Notes: a model not told the origin generated them from the sequence alone. Positions 37,608-48,890 are shown, counted from the stretch's first letter. The stretch: 52,319 nucleotides of DNA from Streptomyces griseoruber (GCF_001514205.1 NZ_KQ948783.1:1-52319), one strand, 5' to 3'. Translations and numbers: made by a program.

Positions 37608-38444
37608 CTAGCGCTTCTTGTTCGTCTTGCGGCGGCGGACGATGTACTTGTTCGAAGCCTTCTTCGGCGAACGAGTACGACCCTCCTTCTGACCCCACGG
37701 GGAGACCGGGTGGCGACCACCGGAGGTCTTGCCCTCACCACCACCGTGCGGGTGGTCGACCGGGTTCATCGCGACACCACGGACGGTCGGGCGAACGCCC
37801 AGCCAGCGCTTGCGGCCGGCCTTGCCCCAGTTGATGTTGCTCTGCTCGGCGTTGCCGACCTCGCCGACCGTGGCGCGGCAGCGCTGGTCGACCAGGCGGA
37901 TCTCACCGGAAGGCATGCGGAGGTGGGCCATCGAGCCCTCCTTCGCGAGCAGCTGCACGGAGGCACCGGCGGAGCGGGCGAACTTGGCACCGCCACCGGG
38001 ACGGAGCTCGATCGCGTGGATCGTGGTACCGACCGGGATGTTGCGGAGCGCCAGGTTGTTGCCCGGCTTGATGTCGGCCCCGGGACCGTTCTCGACGCGG
38101 TCACCCTGCTGCAGGTTGCGCGGGGCGAGGATGTAGCGCTTCTCGCCGTCGGCGTAGTGCAGCAGCGCGATGCGCGCGGTGCGGTTGGGGTCGTACTCGA
38201 TGTGCGCGACCTTCGCCGGCACGCCGTCCTTGTCGTGACGACGGAAGTCGATCACTCGGTAGGCGCGCTTGTGTCCGCCACCCTGGTGGCGAACGGTCAC
38301 ACGACCGGAATTGTTACGGCCGCCCTTGCTGTGCAGGGGGCGAACCAGCGACTTCTCCGGCGTGGACCGCGTGACCTCGACGAAGTCGGCGACGCTGGAG
38401 CCACGACGGCCCGGCGTAGTCGGCTTGTACTTGCGGATTCCCAT
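37608..38444 (-). CDS. rplB: 50S ribosomal protein uL2
   Basis: 278 residues. MGIRKYKPTTPGRRGSSVADF, then GRNNSGRVTVRHQGGGHKRAYRVIDF and the peptidyl-transferase-proximal loop RGVAMNPVDHPHGGGEGKTSGGR with the conserved histidine. 40 nt after rplW. Confidence 0.98.
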   Translation of the reverse strand: MGIRKYKPTTPGRRGSSVADFVEVTRSTPEKSLVRPLHSKGGRNNSGRVTVRHQGGGHKRAYRVIDFRRHDKDGVPAKVAHIEYDPNRTARIALLHYADGEKRYILAPRNLQQGDRVENGPGADIKPGNNLALRNIPVGTTIHAIELRPGGGAKFARSAGASVQLLAKEGSMAHLRMPSGEIRLVDQRCRATVGEVGNAEQSNINWGKAGRKRWLGVRPTVRGVAMNPVDHPHGGGEGKTSGGRHPVSPWGQKEGRTRSPKKASNKYIVRRRKTNKKR

Positions 38445-38484
38445 TTTTCAGTCCTCGTCCGATATCGGACGATCCGGACCGCCC

Positions 38485-38904
38485 TTAGGCGGTCGGACCG
38501 CCGAAGATGTCGATACGGTCGCCCTCAGCAAGGGTCACGATCGCGCGCTTGGTGCTGGCACGCTGACCGAAACCGGTCTTGGTGCGCTTGCGCTTGCCGA
38601 TGCGGTTGATCGTGTTGACCCCGGTGACCTTGACCGAGAAGACCGCCTGGACGGCCTGCTTGATCTGGGTCTTGTTGGCGTTCGGGTCGACGATGAACGT
38701 GTACTTGTTCTCGTCGAGGAGCGCGTAGCTCTTCTCCGACACGACCGGCTTCAGCAGCACGTCACGGGGGTCCGTGTACGCCTTGCTGGGCGCGGTGACG
38801 ACGGTGTTCTTGCCCTCGGTGGCGTGGCGCTTCGCCTTGGCGACGCGCGCGGCCTTGGCGGCCTTGGCGGCCTTCGAGGCGATGGAGGGGTGACGGGTGG
38901 CCAT
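38485..38904 (-). CDS. rplW: 50S ribosomal protein uL23 with long N-terminal extension
   Basis: 139 residues. The conserved domain is about 45-139 (DPRDVLLKPVVSEKSYALLDENKYTFIVDPNANKTQIKQAVQAVFSVKV and RAIVTLAEGDRIDIFGG). The first 40 residues are an Ala/Lys repeat region (AAKAAKAARVAKAKRHA) beyond the usual length. uL23 lies at the tunnel exit, so the extension could touch exit-site factors. ATG overlaps the rplD stop by one base. Confidence 0.97.
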   Translation of the reverse strand: MATRHPSIASKAAKAAKAARVAKAKRHATEGKNTVVTAPSKAYTDPRDVLLKPVVSEKSYALLDENKYTFIVDPNANKTQIKQAVQAVFSVKVTGVNTINRIGKRKRTKTGFGQRASTKRAIVTLAEGDRIDIFGGPTA

Positions 38905-39557
38905 CAGACCTCAGTCCCTTCGGTGTCGTTGGCCTTCGGGCCGGCGACGAAGGACTCGAGAGCGGCCTGGGTGAAGACCACGTCGTCCGAGACGATCACG
39001 TCGTACGTGTTCAGCTGGCCCGGCTCCAGGATGTGCACCTGGGGCAGGTTGCGGGCGGACAGCCACGCGGCCTCGTCGCTGCGCTCGACGACGAGCAGCA
39101 GGTTCTTGCGCTCGCTGATCTTGCCGAACAGCGTCTTCGCGGCCTTGGTGGAGATGTCGCCGTCGACCACGCCGGTGACGACGTGGATGCGGTTGTGGCG
39201 GGCCCGGTCGGTGAGGGCGTGACGCAGGGCGGCAGCCTTCATCTTCTTGGGGGTCCGCTGCGAGTAGTCGCGCGGCTGGGGGCCGTGCACGACGCCACCG
39301 CCGGCGAACTGCGGCGCGCGGGTCGAGCCCTGACGGGCGCGGCCGGTGCCCTTCTGGCGGTAAGGCTTCTTGCCACCACCACGGACTTCGCCACGGGTCT
39401 TGGTCTTGTGCGTGCCCTGGCGGGCAGCCGCGTTCTGCGCGACGACGACCTGGTGGATCAGCGGGATGCTGACCTTCTCCACGCCGAAGATCTCCGCGGG
39501 GAGCTCGACGCTACCGGTCTTCTCGCCGGCAGGCGAAAGGATGTCAACAGTGCTCAT
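38904..39557 (-). CDS. rplD: 50S ribosomal protein uL4
   Basis: 217 residues. VDILSPAGEKTGSVELPAEIFG, the tunnel loop with TKTRGEVRGGGKKPYRQKGTGRARQGS and a C-terminal domain ending PKANDTEGTEV. In E. coli L4 represses its own operon; whether it does so here is unknown, and the rpsJ leader differs from that of E. coli. 8 nt after rplC. Confidence 0.98.
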   Translation of the reverse strand: MSTVDILSPAGEKTGSVELPAEIFGVEKVSIPLIHQVVVAQNAAARQGTHKTKTRGEVRGGGKKPYRQKGTGRARQGSTRAPQFAGGGVVHGPQPRDYSQRTPKKMKAAALRHALTDRARHNRIHVVTGVVDGDISTKAAKTLFGKISERKNLLLVVERSDEAAWLSARNLPQVHILEPGQLNTYDVIVSDDVVFTQAALESFVAGPKANDTEGTEV

Positions 39558-39565
39558 CGGTTACC

Positions 39566-40210
39566 TCAGGCCCCCTTGGCCGCGGTGCGGACCAGGACGA
39601 GGCCGCCGTTCGGACCGGGGACAGCGCCCTTGATGAGCAGCAGACCCTTCTCCGCGTCAACGGCGTGGACGGTCAGGTTCTGGGTGGTGACACGCTCGTT
39701 GCCCATGCGACCCGCCATGCGGAGGCCCTTGAACACGCGGCCCGGGGTGGCGCAGCCACCGATGGAACCGGGCGAGCGGTGCTTGCGCTGGGTGCCGTGA
39801 CCGGCGCCGAGGCCCTTGAAGTTGTGACGCTTCATGACACCGGCGAAGCCCTTGCCCTTGCTCTTGCCGGTCACGTCGACCTTGATGCCGGCCTCGAACA
39901 CCTCGGCGGTGATCTCCTGGCCGAGGGTGTACTCGCTGGCGTCAGCGGTACGGATCTCGACGAGGTGGCGGCGGGGAGTGACGTCGGCCTTGGCGAAGTG
40001 GCCCTTGAGGGGCTTGTTCACCTTGCGCGGGTCGATCTCGCCGAAGGCGATCTGGACGGACTCGTAGCCGTCCGCGTCGTTCGTACGGACCTGGGTCACG
40101 ACGTTCGGGCCGGCCTTGACGACGGTGACCGGAACAACACGGTTGTTCTCGTCCCACACCTGCGTCATGCCGAGCTTCTCGCCCAGGATGCCCTTGATCT
40201 GCTTAGCCAT
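39566..40210 (-). CDS. rplC: 50S ribosomal protein uL3
   Basis: 214 residues: MAKQIKGILGEKLGMTQVWDENNRVVPVTVVKAGP and the central W-finger loop KGKGFAGVMKRHNFKGLGAGHGTQRKHRSPGSIG, which contacts the peptidyl-transferase centre. 17 nt after rpsJ. Confidence 0.98.
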   Translation of the reverse strand: MAKQIKGILGEKLGMTQVWDENNRVVPVTVVKAGPNVVTQVRTNDADGYESVQIAFGEIDPRKVNKPLKGHFAKADVTPRRHLVEIRTADASEYTLGQEITAEVFEAGIKVDVTGKSKGKGFAGVMKRHNFKGLGAGHGTQRKHRSPGSIGGCATPGRVFKGLRMAGRMGNERVTTQNLTVHAVDAEKGLLLIKGAVPGPNGGLVLVRTAAKGA

Positions 40211-40227
40211 TCTCAGATCACCGACCC

Positions 40228-40536
40228 TCAGAGCTTGATCTCGATGTCGACACCGGCCGGGAGGTCGAGTCGCATCAGAGAGTCAACGGTCTTGGGCGTC
40301 GGGTCGAGGATGTCGATCAGGCGCTTGTGCGTGCGCATCTCGAAGTGCTCGCGCGAGTCCTTGTACTTGTGCGGCGACTTGATGACGCAGTACACGTTCT
40401 TCTCAGTGGGCAGCGGCACCGGGCCCGCGACCGACGCACCAGTGCGAGTCACCGTCTCGACGATCTTCTTCGCCGAGGAGTCGATGACCTCGTGGTCGTA
40501 GGCCTTGAGCCGGATGCGGATCTTCTGTCCCGCCAT
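40228..40536 (-). CDS. rpsJ: 30S ribosomal protein uS10
   Basis: 102 residues: MAGQKIRIRLKAYDHEVIDSSAKKIVETV, GPVPLPTEKNVYCVIKSPHKYKDSREHFEMRTHKRLIDI. First gene of the S10 operon; also the NusE partner of NusB in antitermination. Preceded by a long leader (about 370 nt) and a strong promoter at 40915-40942. Confidence 0.98.
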   Translation of the reverse strand: MAGQKIRIRLKAYDHEVIDSSAKKIVETVTRTGASVAGPVPLPTEKNVYCVIKSPHKYKDSREHFEMRTHKRLIDILDPTPKTVDSLMRLDLPAGVDIEIKL

Positions 40537-40914
40537 GGCTACTCAGTAGTCCTTTGGTTTCTTACGCTCTGGAGCCCGCCGGCTTCCTTTTCCTCCGACC
40601 CACGCGGTCGGGCGTGTCGCGCTCCCACTGACAAAGATGTCCCTTGTTCGAACATCCCTACGGGAATGCACACGGCCCTTCCGGTACCGCAGGCCGGGGG
40701 CGGAAGGCCCACCGGGCGCCTGGCCGGTGCCGCACCGCGCTTCCCGAAAGATTCCCGTACGTCCGCCCCAGCGCTGCCGTGAGGCAGTTAGGGCGACGAG
40801 TACTGTGGGACTCGCTTCCGGTCCTCCCGGCGGGAGGCGCACAGCATCAACACTCGACCGAGCAACCCCGCTAGTCTGCCATACGGGGCAGGGCCTCCGC
40901 CAATCGAGCCGGAG
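40537..40914 (-). promoter_or_regulatory. long rpsJ (S10 operon) leader
   Basis: About 370 nt of untranslated RNA between the promoter and rpsJ, with no credible gene. At 40594-40612 it holds CCCGACCGCGTGGGTCGGA (minus strand), preceded by CGACACG. The same 26-nt block, with one mismatch, lies in the rpsL leader at 47627-47652. It can form a CCGACC/GGTCGG hairpin followed by GGAG. Other inverted repeats (CCGGGCGCCTGG region near 40710-40725) add structure. Confidence 0.6.
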
Positions 40915-40942
40915 AGAATACCCCGGACGTGACGCAGGTCAA
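40915..40942 (-). promoter_or_regulatory. main promoter of the S10-spc operon
   Basis: Minus strand: -35 TTGACC (40937-40942), 16-nt spacer, -10 TATTCT (40915-40920). This is close to the housekeeping sigma (HrdB) consensus. It lies directly behind the terminator of the secreted-protein gene. Confidence 0.75.
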
Positions 40943-40953
40943 ACCGAACGGGC

Positions 40954-40979
40954 CACCGGGGCCGGCGCCGACCCCGGTG
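40954..40979 (-). terminator. terminator of the 40999 secreted-protein gene
   Basis: Perfect 8-bp stem CACCGGGG/CCCCGGTG with a 10-nt loop, about 20 nt after the stop codon and just ahead of the rpsJ promoter. Confidence 0.6.
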
Positions 40980-40998
40980 TGAGCGGGGGCGGAGCCCG

Positions 40999-41826
40999 TC
41001 AGCGCACGTCGACGGCGTCGGCCGCGCCGGCCGCGGTGCCGGTCGTGGTGTTGCCGTTGTACACCCAGCGGAAGGAGCCGTCGACGGACGCGGTGACCGT
41101 CGCCTTCAGGGCTCCGGTGCTGCCGGAGGTGACCTTCTTGACCGTCTTGAAGGTGTCGGTGCCCGCCGCGCGGAACTGGAGACTCACGGTCCGGCCGCTG
41201 TAGCCGTCGTACTTCTTGGTGCTCCAGTTCGCCCGGGTCAGCTTGCCCGTGACGGTGATCGCCTTGCCCTTGGTCACCGGCTCTGGCGAGGCGTCGGCGG
41301 TGGTGAGCTTGGCCGCCCTCCTGAGCGGGACGGTCAGGGACCTCGTCTCGCGCTCGGCGGCCTTGAGGCCTCCACCGGCCTTGAACAGGCGGAGCGACAC
41401 CGCGACCTTCCAGGTGGTGGCGTCGGCGTTGGAGTCGACGTGCTCCTGGCTCGGGTGCGGGTCGATGTAGAGGTCGCCCTCGCAGTGGGCCCTCTTCGAG
41501 CTCTGCTCGTAGCAGGTGTAGCCGCCCGGCCCGATGAAGTTGTCCCCCGTGTCGGCCGCCGTCCTCAGGTCGCCCCGGTAGAGGAACGGAAACGCGTCGT
41601 ACCGGAACGGGTCGGCGGTGCTGTACCCGGAGGGCAGGGTGATGTCGAAGCTCAGAGGCGGCTCCACCACCTTCGACGTACCGACCACGATCGGCTTGCC
41701 GTCGTTGACGACGATGTTCGACACGGTGATGCCCGTGTCCGCCGCGTGAGCCGCCGGCGCGCCCAGCACCGAGAGTCCCAGCGCGCCCGCGAGCACGGTA
41801 ACCGCGGCGGTTCTGCTTGTTCTCAT
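40999..41826 (-). CDS. secreted hypothetical protein with Ig-like C-terminal half
   Basis: 275 residues with a Sec signal peptide (MRTSRTAAVTVLAGALGLSVLG, cleavage near APAAHA-AD, residue 28). The first half of the mature chain is beta-rich with a Cys pair (GGYTCYEQSS...AHCEGDLYI). The second half (about 175-275) has a repeat typical of bacterial Ig/calcium-type sugar-binding or adhesion modules (VTKGKAITVTGKLTRANW, YSGRTVSLQFRAAGTDTFKTVKKVTSGSTGALKATVTASVDGSFRWVYNGN). ATG with AAGGTG upstream; a promoter (TAGTCT) overlaps the end of the acyltransferase gene. No enzyme signature is seen. Confidence 0.85.
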   Translation of the reverse strand: MRTSRTAAVTVLAGALGLSVLGAPAAHAADTGITVSNIVVNDGKPIVVGTSKVVEPPLSFDITLPSGYSTADPFRYDAFPFLYRGDLRTAADTGDNFIGPGGYTCYEQSSKRAHCEGDLYIDPHPSQEHVDSNADATTWKVAVSLRLFKAGGGLKAAERETRSLTVPLRRAAKLTTADASPEPVTKGKAITVTGKLTRANWSTKKYDGYSGRTVSLQFRAAGTDTFKTVKKVTSGSTGALKATVTASVDGSFRWVYNGNTTTGTAAGAADAVDVR

Positions 41827-41861
41827 TCACACCTTCCGGGGATGGAGAGACGAAGATCGGC

Positions 41862-41867
41862 AGACTA
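41862..41867 (-). promoter_or_regulatory. candidate -10 of the secreted-protein gene
   Basis: TAGTCT on the minus strand, about 35 nt before the ATG at 41826; a short leader carries the ribosome-binding site GGAAGGTG. Confidence 0.4.
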
Positions 41868-41878
41868 GCGGCCGGGTC

Positions 41879-43015
41879 TCACGCCTGCGCACGCACCCTC
41901 AGGAACGCGGCGTCCAGCCCCTTCTTCACCACCCCCGCCACCGGCCGCTCCACCCACCGGTGCACCGCCCAGCTCAGGAGCAGGAAGCCCGCCAGGACCG
42001 CCGCCACCAGCAGCCGGGCGTCCATCGTGTCGCGCAGGCGGTTGATCAGGGTGGTGCCGGCCGCGTAGTGGATCAGGTAGAGCGGGTACGTCAGACTGCC
42101 CGCCGTCACCAGCCACCGCCAGCGGATCCGGTCCGTGCGACCGAGCGCCACGGCGACCATGAGCAGCAGGAACACGGTGAAGACCAGGACCGCTCCGCGC
42201 CAGCTGCCCACGTGTTCGACCTCGTCGATCCGCTGGCCCAGTTCCTTCTGGCCCATCAGCCAGGCCATCGCGAGGATGCCCCACAGCAGCAGGTCCTGGC
42301 CGAAGCGGTGCATCAGGTAGAGGGCGAGGCCCGCGATGAAGTACCAGGAGGCCTCCGGGTCGGCGATCAGCTCCAGGAGGGGCAGACGCGCGACCGGGGC
42401 CAGCATCGCCGCCGCGCCCCAGACGCAGCAGAACAGCACCACCCGGCGGTAGGTGAGTCCGGCCCACACCACCGTGAGGAAGAGGAGGTAGAAGCGGAGT
42501 TCGGACCAGAGCGTCCAGTACACGCCGTCCACGTTCCGCACGCCCGAACCGGACTGGAGCATGGTCAGGTTGAGGAGGACGTCCCTCGGGGTGAGGCGCT
42601 CCCAGACGCCGGGTACGGCCGCCAGGACGGCCGTGGTGAACAGGACCGCGAACCAGTACGCCGGGTACAGGCGGATCACGCGGGAGACGAAGAACTGGCG
42701 TGGTGTGCGGCCCCAGCAGGACATGCAGATCACGAAGCCGCTGATCACGAAGAAGATCTCGACGCCGATCCAGCCGTAGGCCGCGAAGTGGAACACCGTC
42801 GGCATGATGTCGGACACCGGGCGGTCCCAGACCTGGTTGCCGGGCTGGTTCACCCGGCGGGTGCCCGCGTAGTGGTGGACCGCGACCATCAGGGCGGCGA
42901 GGAGCCGGATGCCGTCGAGGGCGTACAGGCGTGGCCGCCGACGGCCGGGCGAGGCGGGTGTCGCCACGGGCGCGGGCTGCGGCTTCGTGGGCCGTATGAG
43001 AGGCAGGGCAGACAT
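41879..43015 (-). CDS. acyltransferase 3 family membrane protein
   Basis: 378 residues, about ten membrane helices. RPRLYALDGIRLLAALMVAVHHYAG at residues 27-51 carries the catalytic His-containing first helix of the acyltransferase 3 (OafA/OpgC-like) family; GVEIFFVISGFVICMSCWGR and RFFVSRVIRLYPAYW-like segments are diagnostic (here RQFFVSRVIRLYPAYWFA). It O-acylates an extracellular sugar or lipid; the target is unknown. The ATG is 7 nt after TAGCCT, so the transcript is probably leaderless. It sits with the secreted-protein gene between the str and S10 operons. Confidence 0.9.
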   Translation of the reverse strand: MSALPLIRPTKPQPAPVATPASPGRRRPRLYALDGIRLLAALMVAVHHYAGTRRVNQPGNQVWDRPVSDIMPTVFHFAAYGWIGVEIFFVISGFVICMSCWGRTPRQFFVSRVIRLYPAYWFAVLFTTAVLAAVPGVWERLTPRDVLLNLTMLQSGSGVRNVDGVYWTLWSELRFYLLFLTVVWAGLTYRRVVLFCCVWGAAAMLAPVARLPLLELIADPEASWYFIAGLALYLMHRFGQDLLLWGILAMAWLMGQKELGQRIDEVEHVGSWRGAVLVFTVFLLLMVAVALGRTDRIRWRWLVTAGSLTYPLYLIHYAAGTTLINRLRDTMDARLLVAAVLAGFLLLSWAVHRWVERPVAGVVKKGLDAAFLRVRAQA

Positions 43016-43022
43016 CGCCGTC

Positions 43023-43028
43023 AGGCTA
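43023..43028 (-). promoter_or_regulatory. -10 box of leaderless acyltransferase gene
   Basis: TAGCCT on the minus strand, 7 nt upstream of the ATG at 43015. No Shine-Dalgarno between. Confidence 0.5.
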
Positions 43029-43125
43029 GGCCGCTCACAGACGGCTCATGGGTGCCACAAGGCAACGTTCGTCCACGATTCACCCACCGCACACCCGTGC
43101 GACAGGCAAGGCGGCGGGCCACGCG

Positions 43126-43162
43126 AAAGGGCCCGTACGACCGGAGTCGTACGGGCCCCTTC
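43126..43162 (-). terminator. terminator of the str operon (after tuf)
   Basis: Perfect 13-bp stem GGGCCCGTACGAC/GTCGTACGGGCCC (43129-43141 with 43146-43158), loop of four, followed by TTTCGC on the minus strand, about 40 nt after the tuf stop. Confidence 0.85.
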
Positions 43163-43202
43163 AGAGGCTCAGCTCAGGCTGTGCCACCGGTCAGGCGCAA
43201 GA

Positions 43203-44396
<1,194 letters not shown>

Positions 44397-44474
44397 TGGG
44401 GTCCTCCTGTGGAGTGTGCTGTACGCCTTGGTTCATCGGCGCCAGGTGATCTTTGCTGTTAAGTCCCGGGCCCC

Positions 44475-44508
44475 GGGTCATTCCGCCACGAATGCGGAGG
44501 AACGACCC
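44475..44508 (-). promoter_or_regulatory. hairpin in the tuf leader
   Basis: GGGTCGTTCC/GGAATGACCC on the minus strand (10 positions, one G-U pair) with a 14-nt loop. It lies between the tuf promoter and the start codon, next to a CCCGGGGCCCGGG palindrome. It could attenuate or stabilise the tuf message. Confidence 0.45.
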
Positions 44509-44525
44509 GCGAGGCTCCGGGGTCA

Positions 44526-44555
44526 AGCCTAAAGCGTGAGCGCGCGGTGCGTTAA
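44526..44555 (-). promoter_or_regulatory. internal tuf promoter in the fusA-tuf gap
   Basis: Minus strand: TTAACG (44550-44555), 18-nt spacer, TAGGCT (44526-44531). A separate tuf promoter in this gap has been reported for Streptomyces, which fits. A GCGGTGCGTTA direct repeat flanks the -35. Confidence 0.6.
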
Positions 44556-44565
44556 ACGCGGTGCG

Positions 44566-46692
<2,127 letters not shown>

Positions 46693-46731
46693 AAGGCTTC
46701 AGTCTTCTCTCGGTCTCGATGTGGGTAGCGA

Positions 46732-47202
46732 CTACCAGCGGTAGTGCGCGAAGGCCTTGTTGGACTCGGCCATCTTGTGGGTGTCCTCGCGCTTCTTCAC
46801 AGCGGCGCCAAGGCCGTTGGACGCGTCGAGAAGCTCGTTGAGCAGGCGCTCGGTCATGGTCTTCTCGCGACGGGCGCGGGAGTAGCCGACGAGCCAGCGC
46901 AGCGCCAGGGTGCTCGCGCGGCCGGGCTTGACCTCGACCGGGACCTGGTAGGTCGCGCCACCGACACGGCGGGACTTGACCTCGATGGTCGGCTTGATGT
47001 TCTCGAGAGCGCGCTTCAGCGTGATGACCGGGTCGTTGCCGGTCTTCTCGCGCAGGCCCTCCATGGCGCCGTAGACGATGCGCTCGGCGGTGGAGCGCTT
47101 GCCGTTCAGCAGCACCTTGTTGATGAGCGACGTGACAAGAGGAGAACCGTAGACCGGGTCGATGATGACCGGGCGCTTCGGGGCGGGGCCCTTACGAGGC
47201 AT
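46732..47202 (-). CDS. rpsG: 30S ribosomal protein uS7
   Basis: 156 residues: MPRKGPAPKRPVIIDPVYGSPLVTSLINKVLLNGKRS, VKSRRVGGATYQVPVEV, RALRWLVGYSRAR-type segment and the end VKKREDTHKMAESNKAFAHYRW. In E. coli S7 represses the str operon. 3 nt after rpsL. Confidence 0.98.
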   Translation of the reverse strand: MPRKGPAPKRPVIIDPVYGSPLVTSLINKVLLNGKRSTAERIVYGAMEGLREKTGNDPVITLKRALENIKPTIEVKSRRVGGATYQVPVEVKPGRASTLALRWLVGYSRARREKTMTERLLNELLDASNGLGAAVKKREDTHKMAESNKAFAHYRW

Positions 47203-47205
47203 TTC

Positions 47206-47577
47206 TTACTTCTCCTTCTTGGCGCCGTAGCGGCTGCGGGCCTGCTTGCGGTTCTTGACACCCTGGGTGTCGAGGGAACCGCGGATGATCTTGTAGCGAA
47301 CACCCGGCAGGTCCTTCACACGGCCACCACGCACGAGCACGATGGAGTGCTCCTGCAGGTTGTGTCCCTCACCCGGAATGTAAGCGGTGACCTCGATCCC
47401 GCTGGTCAGACGCACACGCGCGACCTTACGCAGGGCCGAGTTCGGCTTCTTCGGGGTGGTCGTGAACACACGCGTGCAGACGCCGCGGCGCTGAGGGGAA
47501 CCCTCGAGTGCGGGCGTCTTGTTCTTCTCGACCTTGTCCTGCCGGCCCTTGCGGACCAGCTGCTGGATCGTAGGCAC
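47206..47577 (-). CDS. rpsL: 30S ribosomal protein uS12
   Basis: 123 residues: MPTIQQLVRKGRQDKVEKNKTPALEGSPQRRGVCTRV, TTTPKKPNSALRKVARVRLT and RGGRVKDLPGVRYKIIRGSLDTQGVKNRKQARSRYG. Lys43 and Lys88, the sites of streptomycin-resistance changes, are both Lys, i.e. the sensitive, accurate-decoding state. GTG start with GGAGAA upstream. First gene of the str operon. Confidence 0.98.
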   Translation of the reverse strand: MPTIQQLVRKGRQDKVEKNKTPALEGSPQRRGVCTRVFTTTPKKPNSALRKVARVRLTSGIEVTAYIPGEGHNLQEHSIVLVRGGRVKDLPGVRYKIIRGSLDTQGVKNRKQARSRYGAKKEK

Positions 47578-47771
47578 TACTTCTCCGGTTTCTGTGTGCC
47601 GATGTGTACAGCTAACCTGGAACTTCTCCGACCCACGCGGTCGGGTGTGTCGAATCCCGCGGACTTCCGCCGCGAGGCAACGGAAAGCTCGGATTACGGT
47701 GGCCGCTCTCGGCCCCGGCGCGGTCTGATGGCACGCACGAGAGCCAGGGCACACCCCAGGCACAAGGTCTG
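47578..47771 (-). promoter_or_regulatory. rpsL (str operon) leader
   Basis: About 190 nt of untranslated RNA. It contains, 50 nt before the start codon (47627-47645), CCCGACCGCGTGGGTCGGA, preceded by CGACACA, i.e. the same block as in the rpsJ leader. An upstream GCGGAAGTCCGC hairpin (47660-47671) adds structure. Confidence 0.6.
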
Positions 47772-47800
47772 AGCGTACCCAGCGCAATCACTCCGGTCAA
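47772..47800 (-). promoter_or_regulatory. main promoter of the str operon
   Basis: Minus strand: -35 TTGACC (47795-47800), 17-nt spacer, -10 TACGCT (47772-47777), near-consensus for the housekeeping sigma factor. Confidence 0.8.
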
Positions 47801-47830
47801 AACAGAAGCCGTACGCCTGACACGCGGCGG

Positions 47831-48868
47831 TTACGTTCGCGAACCCGATCGCTGGTGTGGTAGTGGGGTTTCCCCGCCCTTCGCCTCCCCGCCCTTCGCC
47901 TCCCCGACCGTGTCCCGCGCGGTGTCGCTGCCGACGAAATACGTCGGACGGTTCTGTACGGCCGTATAGATGCGGCCCACGTACTCGCCGAGGAGACCCA
48001 CGCAGAGCAGCTGGACCGCGCCGATGAACAGGACGCCGGTGAACAGGGAGGTCCAGCCGGGGACCGTGTGGTCGAGGAAGTGGGCGCTCAGGGTGTACGC
48101 CATCAGCCCCAGGCACACCAGGAAGGCGAAGCCGCCGAGCCAGGTGGCGATGCGCAGCGGGGCCGCGGAGAACCCGGTGACGCTGTCCACGGCGAGCCGG
48201 ATCATCCGGCCCAGCGGGTATTTGCTCTGCCCGGCCGGGCGCGGGGCGCGCTCGTACGTCACCTGCCCGCTGGGGAAGCCGAGCCAGGGCACCAGGAGCC
48301 GGTAGACGCGCTGCTGGTCGGGCAGCGCCTTGAGGGCGTCCACGGCGGGCCGGCCGAGCAGCCGGAAGTCCCCGGCCTGCGAGGGCACGGACGGCCCGGC
48401 CAGCCGCCGCACCAGCTGGTAGTACAGCCCCGCGGTCCAGCGCTTGAAGCCGGTGTCGCTGGCCCGGTCGGCGCGGATGCCGTAGACGATGTCGAGCCCT
48501 TCGCCCCGGGCCAGGGCGAGCATCTCGGGGATCTTCTCCGGCGGGTCCTGGAGGTCGGCGTCGATACTGACGACGTAGGCGCCGAGGGCGCGGTCCAGTC
48601 CGGCGGTGAGGGCGGCCTGGTGGCCGGAGTTGCGGCGCAGGCCGATGATCCGCAGTTCGGGCCAGCCGAGGCGGAAGGCGGCGAGGAGTTCCGCGGTGCG
48701 GTCGGTGGACCCGTCGTCGACCGCGACGACCTCGTAGGCCTCGCCGAGACCGGCGAGGACCGGACGCAACCGGCTGACCAGCGCCGGAAGGACCTCTTCC
48801 TCGTTGTACATGGGTATGACGACCGACAGCACGGCCGCACCGCTCACGGAATCCACCTCGTCCGTCAC
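47831..48868 (-). CDS. GT2 glycosyltransferase, dolichol-phosphate-mannose/GtrB type
   Basis: 345 residues. The GT-A domain (about 15-235) shows LSVVIPMYNEEEVLP, VAVDDGSTDRTAE, RNSGHQAALTAGLDRA and the DxD-like SIDADLQDPPEKIPEML, the hallmark of DPMS/GtrB enzymes that load a sugar onto polyprenyl phosphate. Two membrane helices follow (about 243-265 and 275-300) and then GEYVGRIYTAVQNRPTYFV. The C-terminus has a short repeat (GEAKGGEAKGGE) from a 15-bp duplication. GTG start with GGAGAGG upstream. Divergent from a GT-C-like gene, so the pair may build one glycan or glycoprotein path. Confidence 0.9.
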   Translation of the reverse strand: MTDEVDSVSGAAVLSVVIPMYNEEEVLPALVSRLRPVLAGLGEAYEVVAVDDGSTDRTAELLAAFRLGWPELRIIGLRRNSGHQAALTAGLDRALGAYVVSIDADLQDPPEKIPEMLALARGEGLDIVYGIRADRASDTGFKRWTAGLYYQLVRRLAGPSVPSQAGDFRLLGRPAVDALKALPDQQRVYRLLVPWLGFPSGQVTYERAPRPAGQSKYPLGRMIRLAVDSVTGFSAAPLRIATWLGGFAFLVCLGLMAYTLSAHFLDHTVPGWTSLFTGVLFIGAVQLLCVGLLGEYVGRIYTAVQNRPTYFVGSDTARDTVGEAKGGEAKGGETPLPHQRSGSRT

Positions 48869-48890
48869 GCGCCCTCTCCCTCACCTGTGA

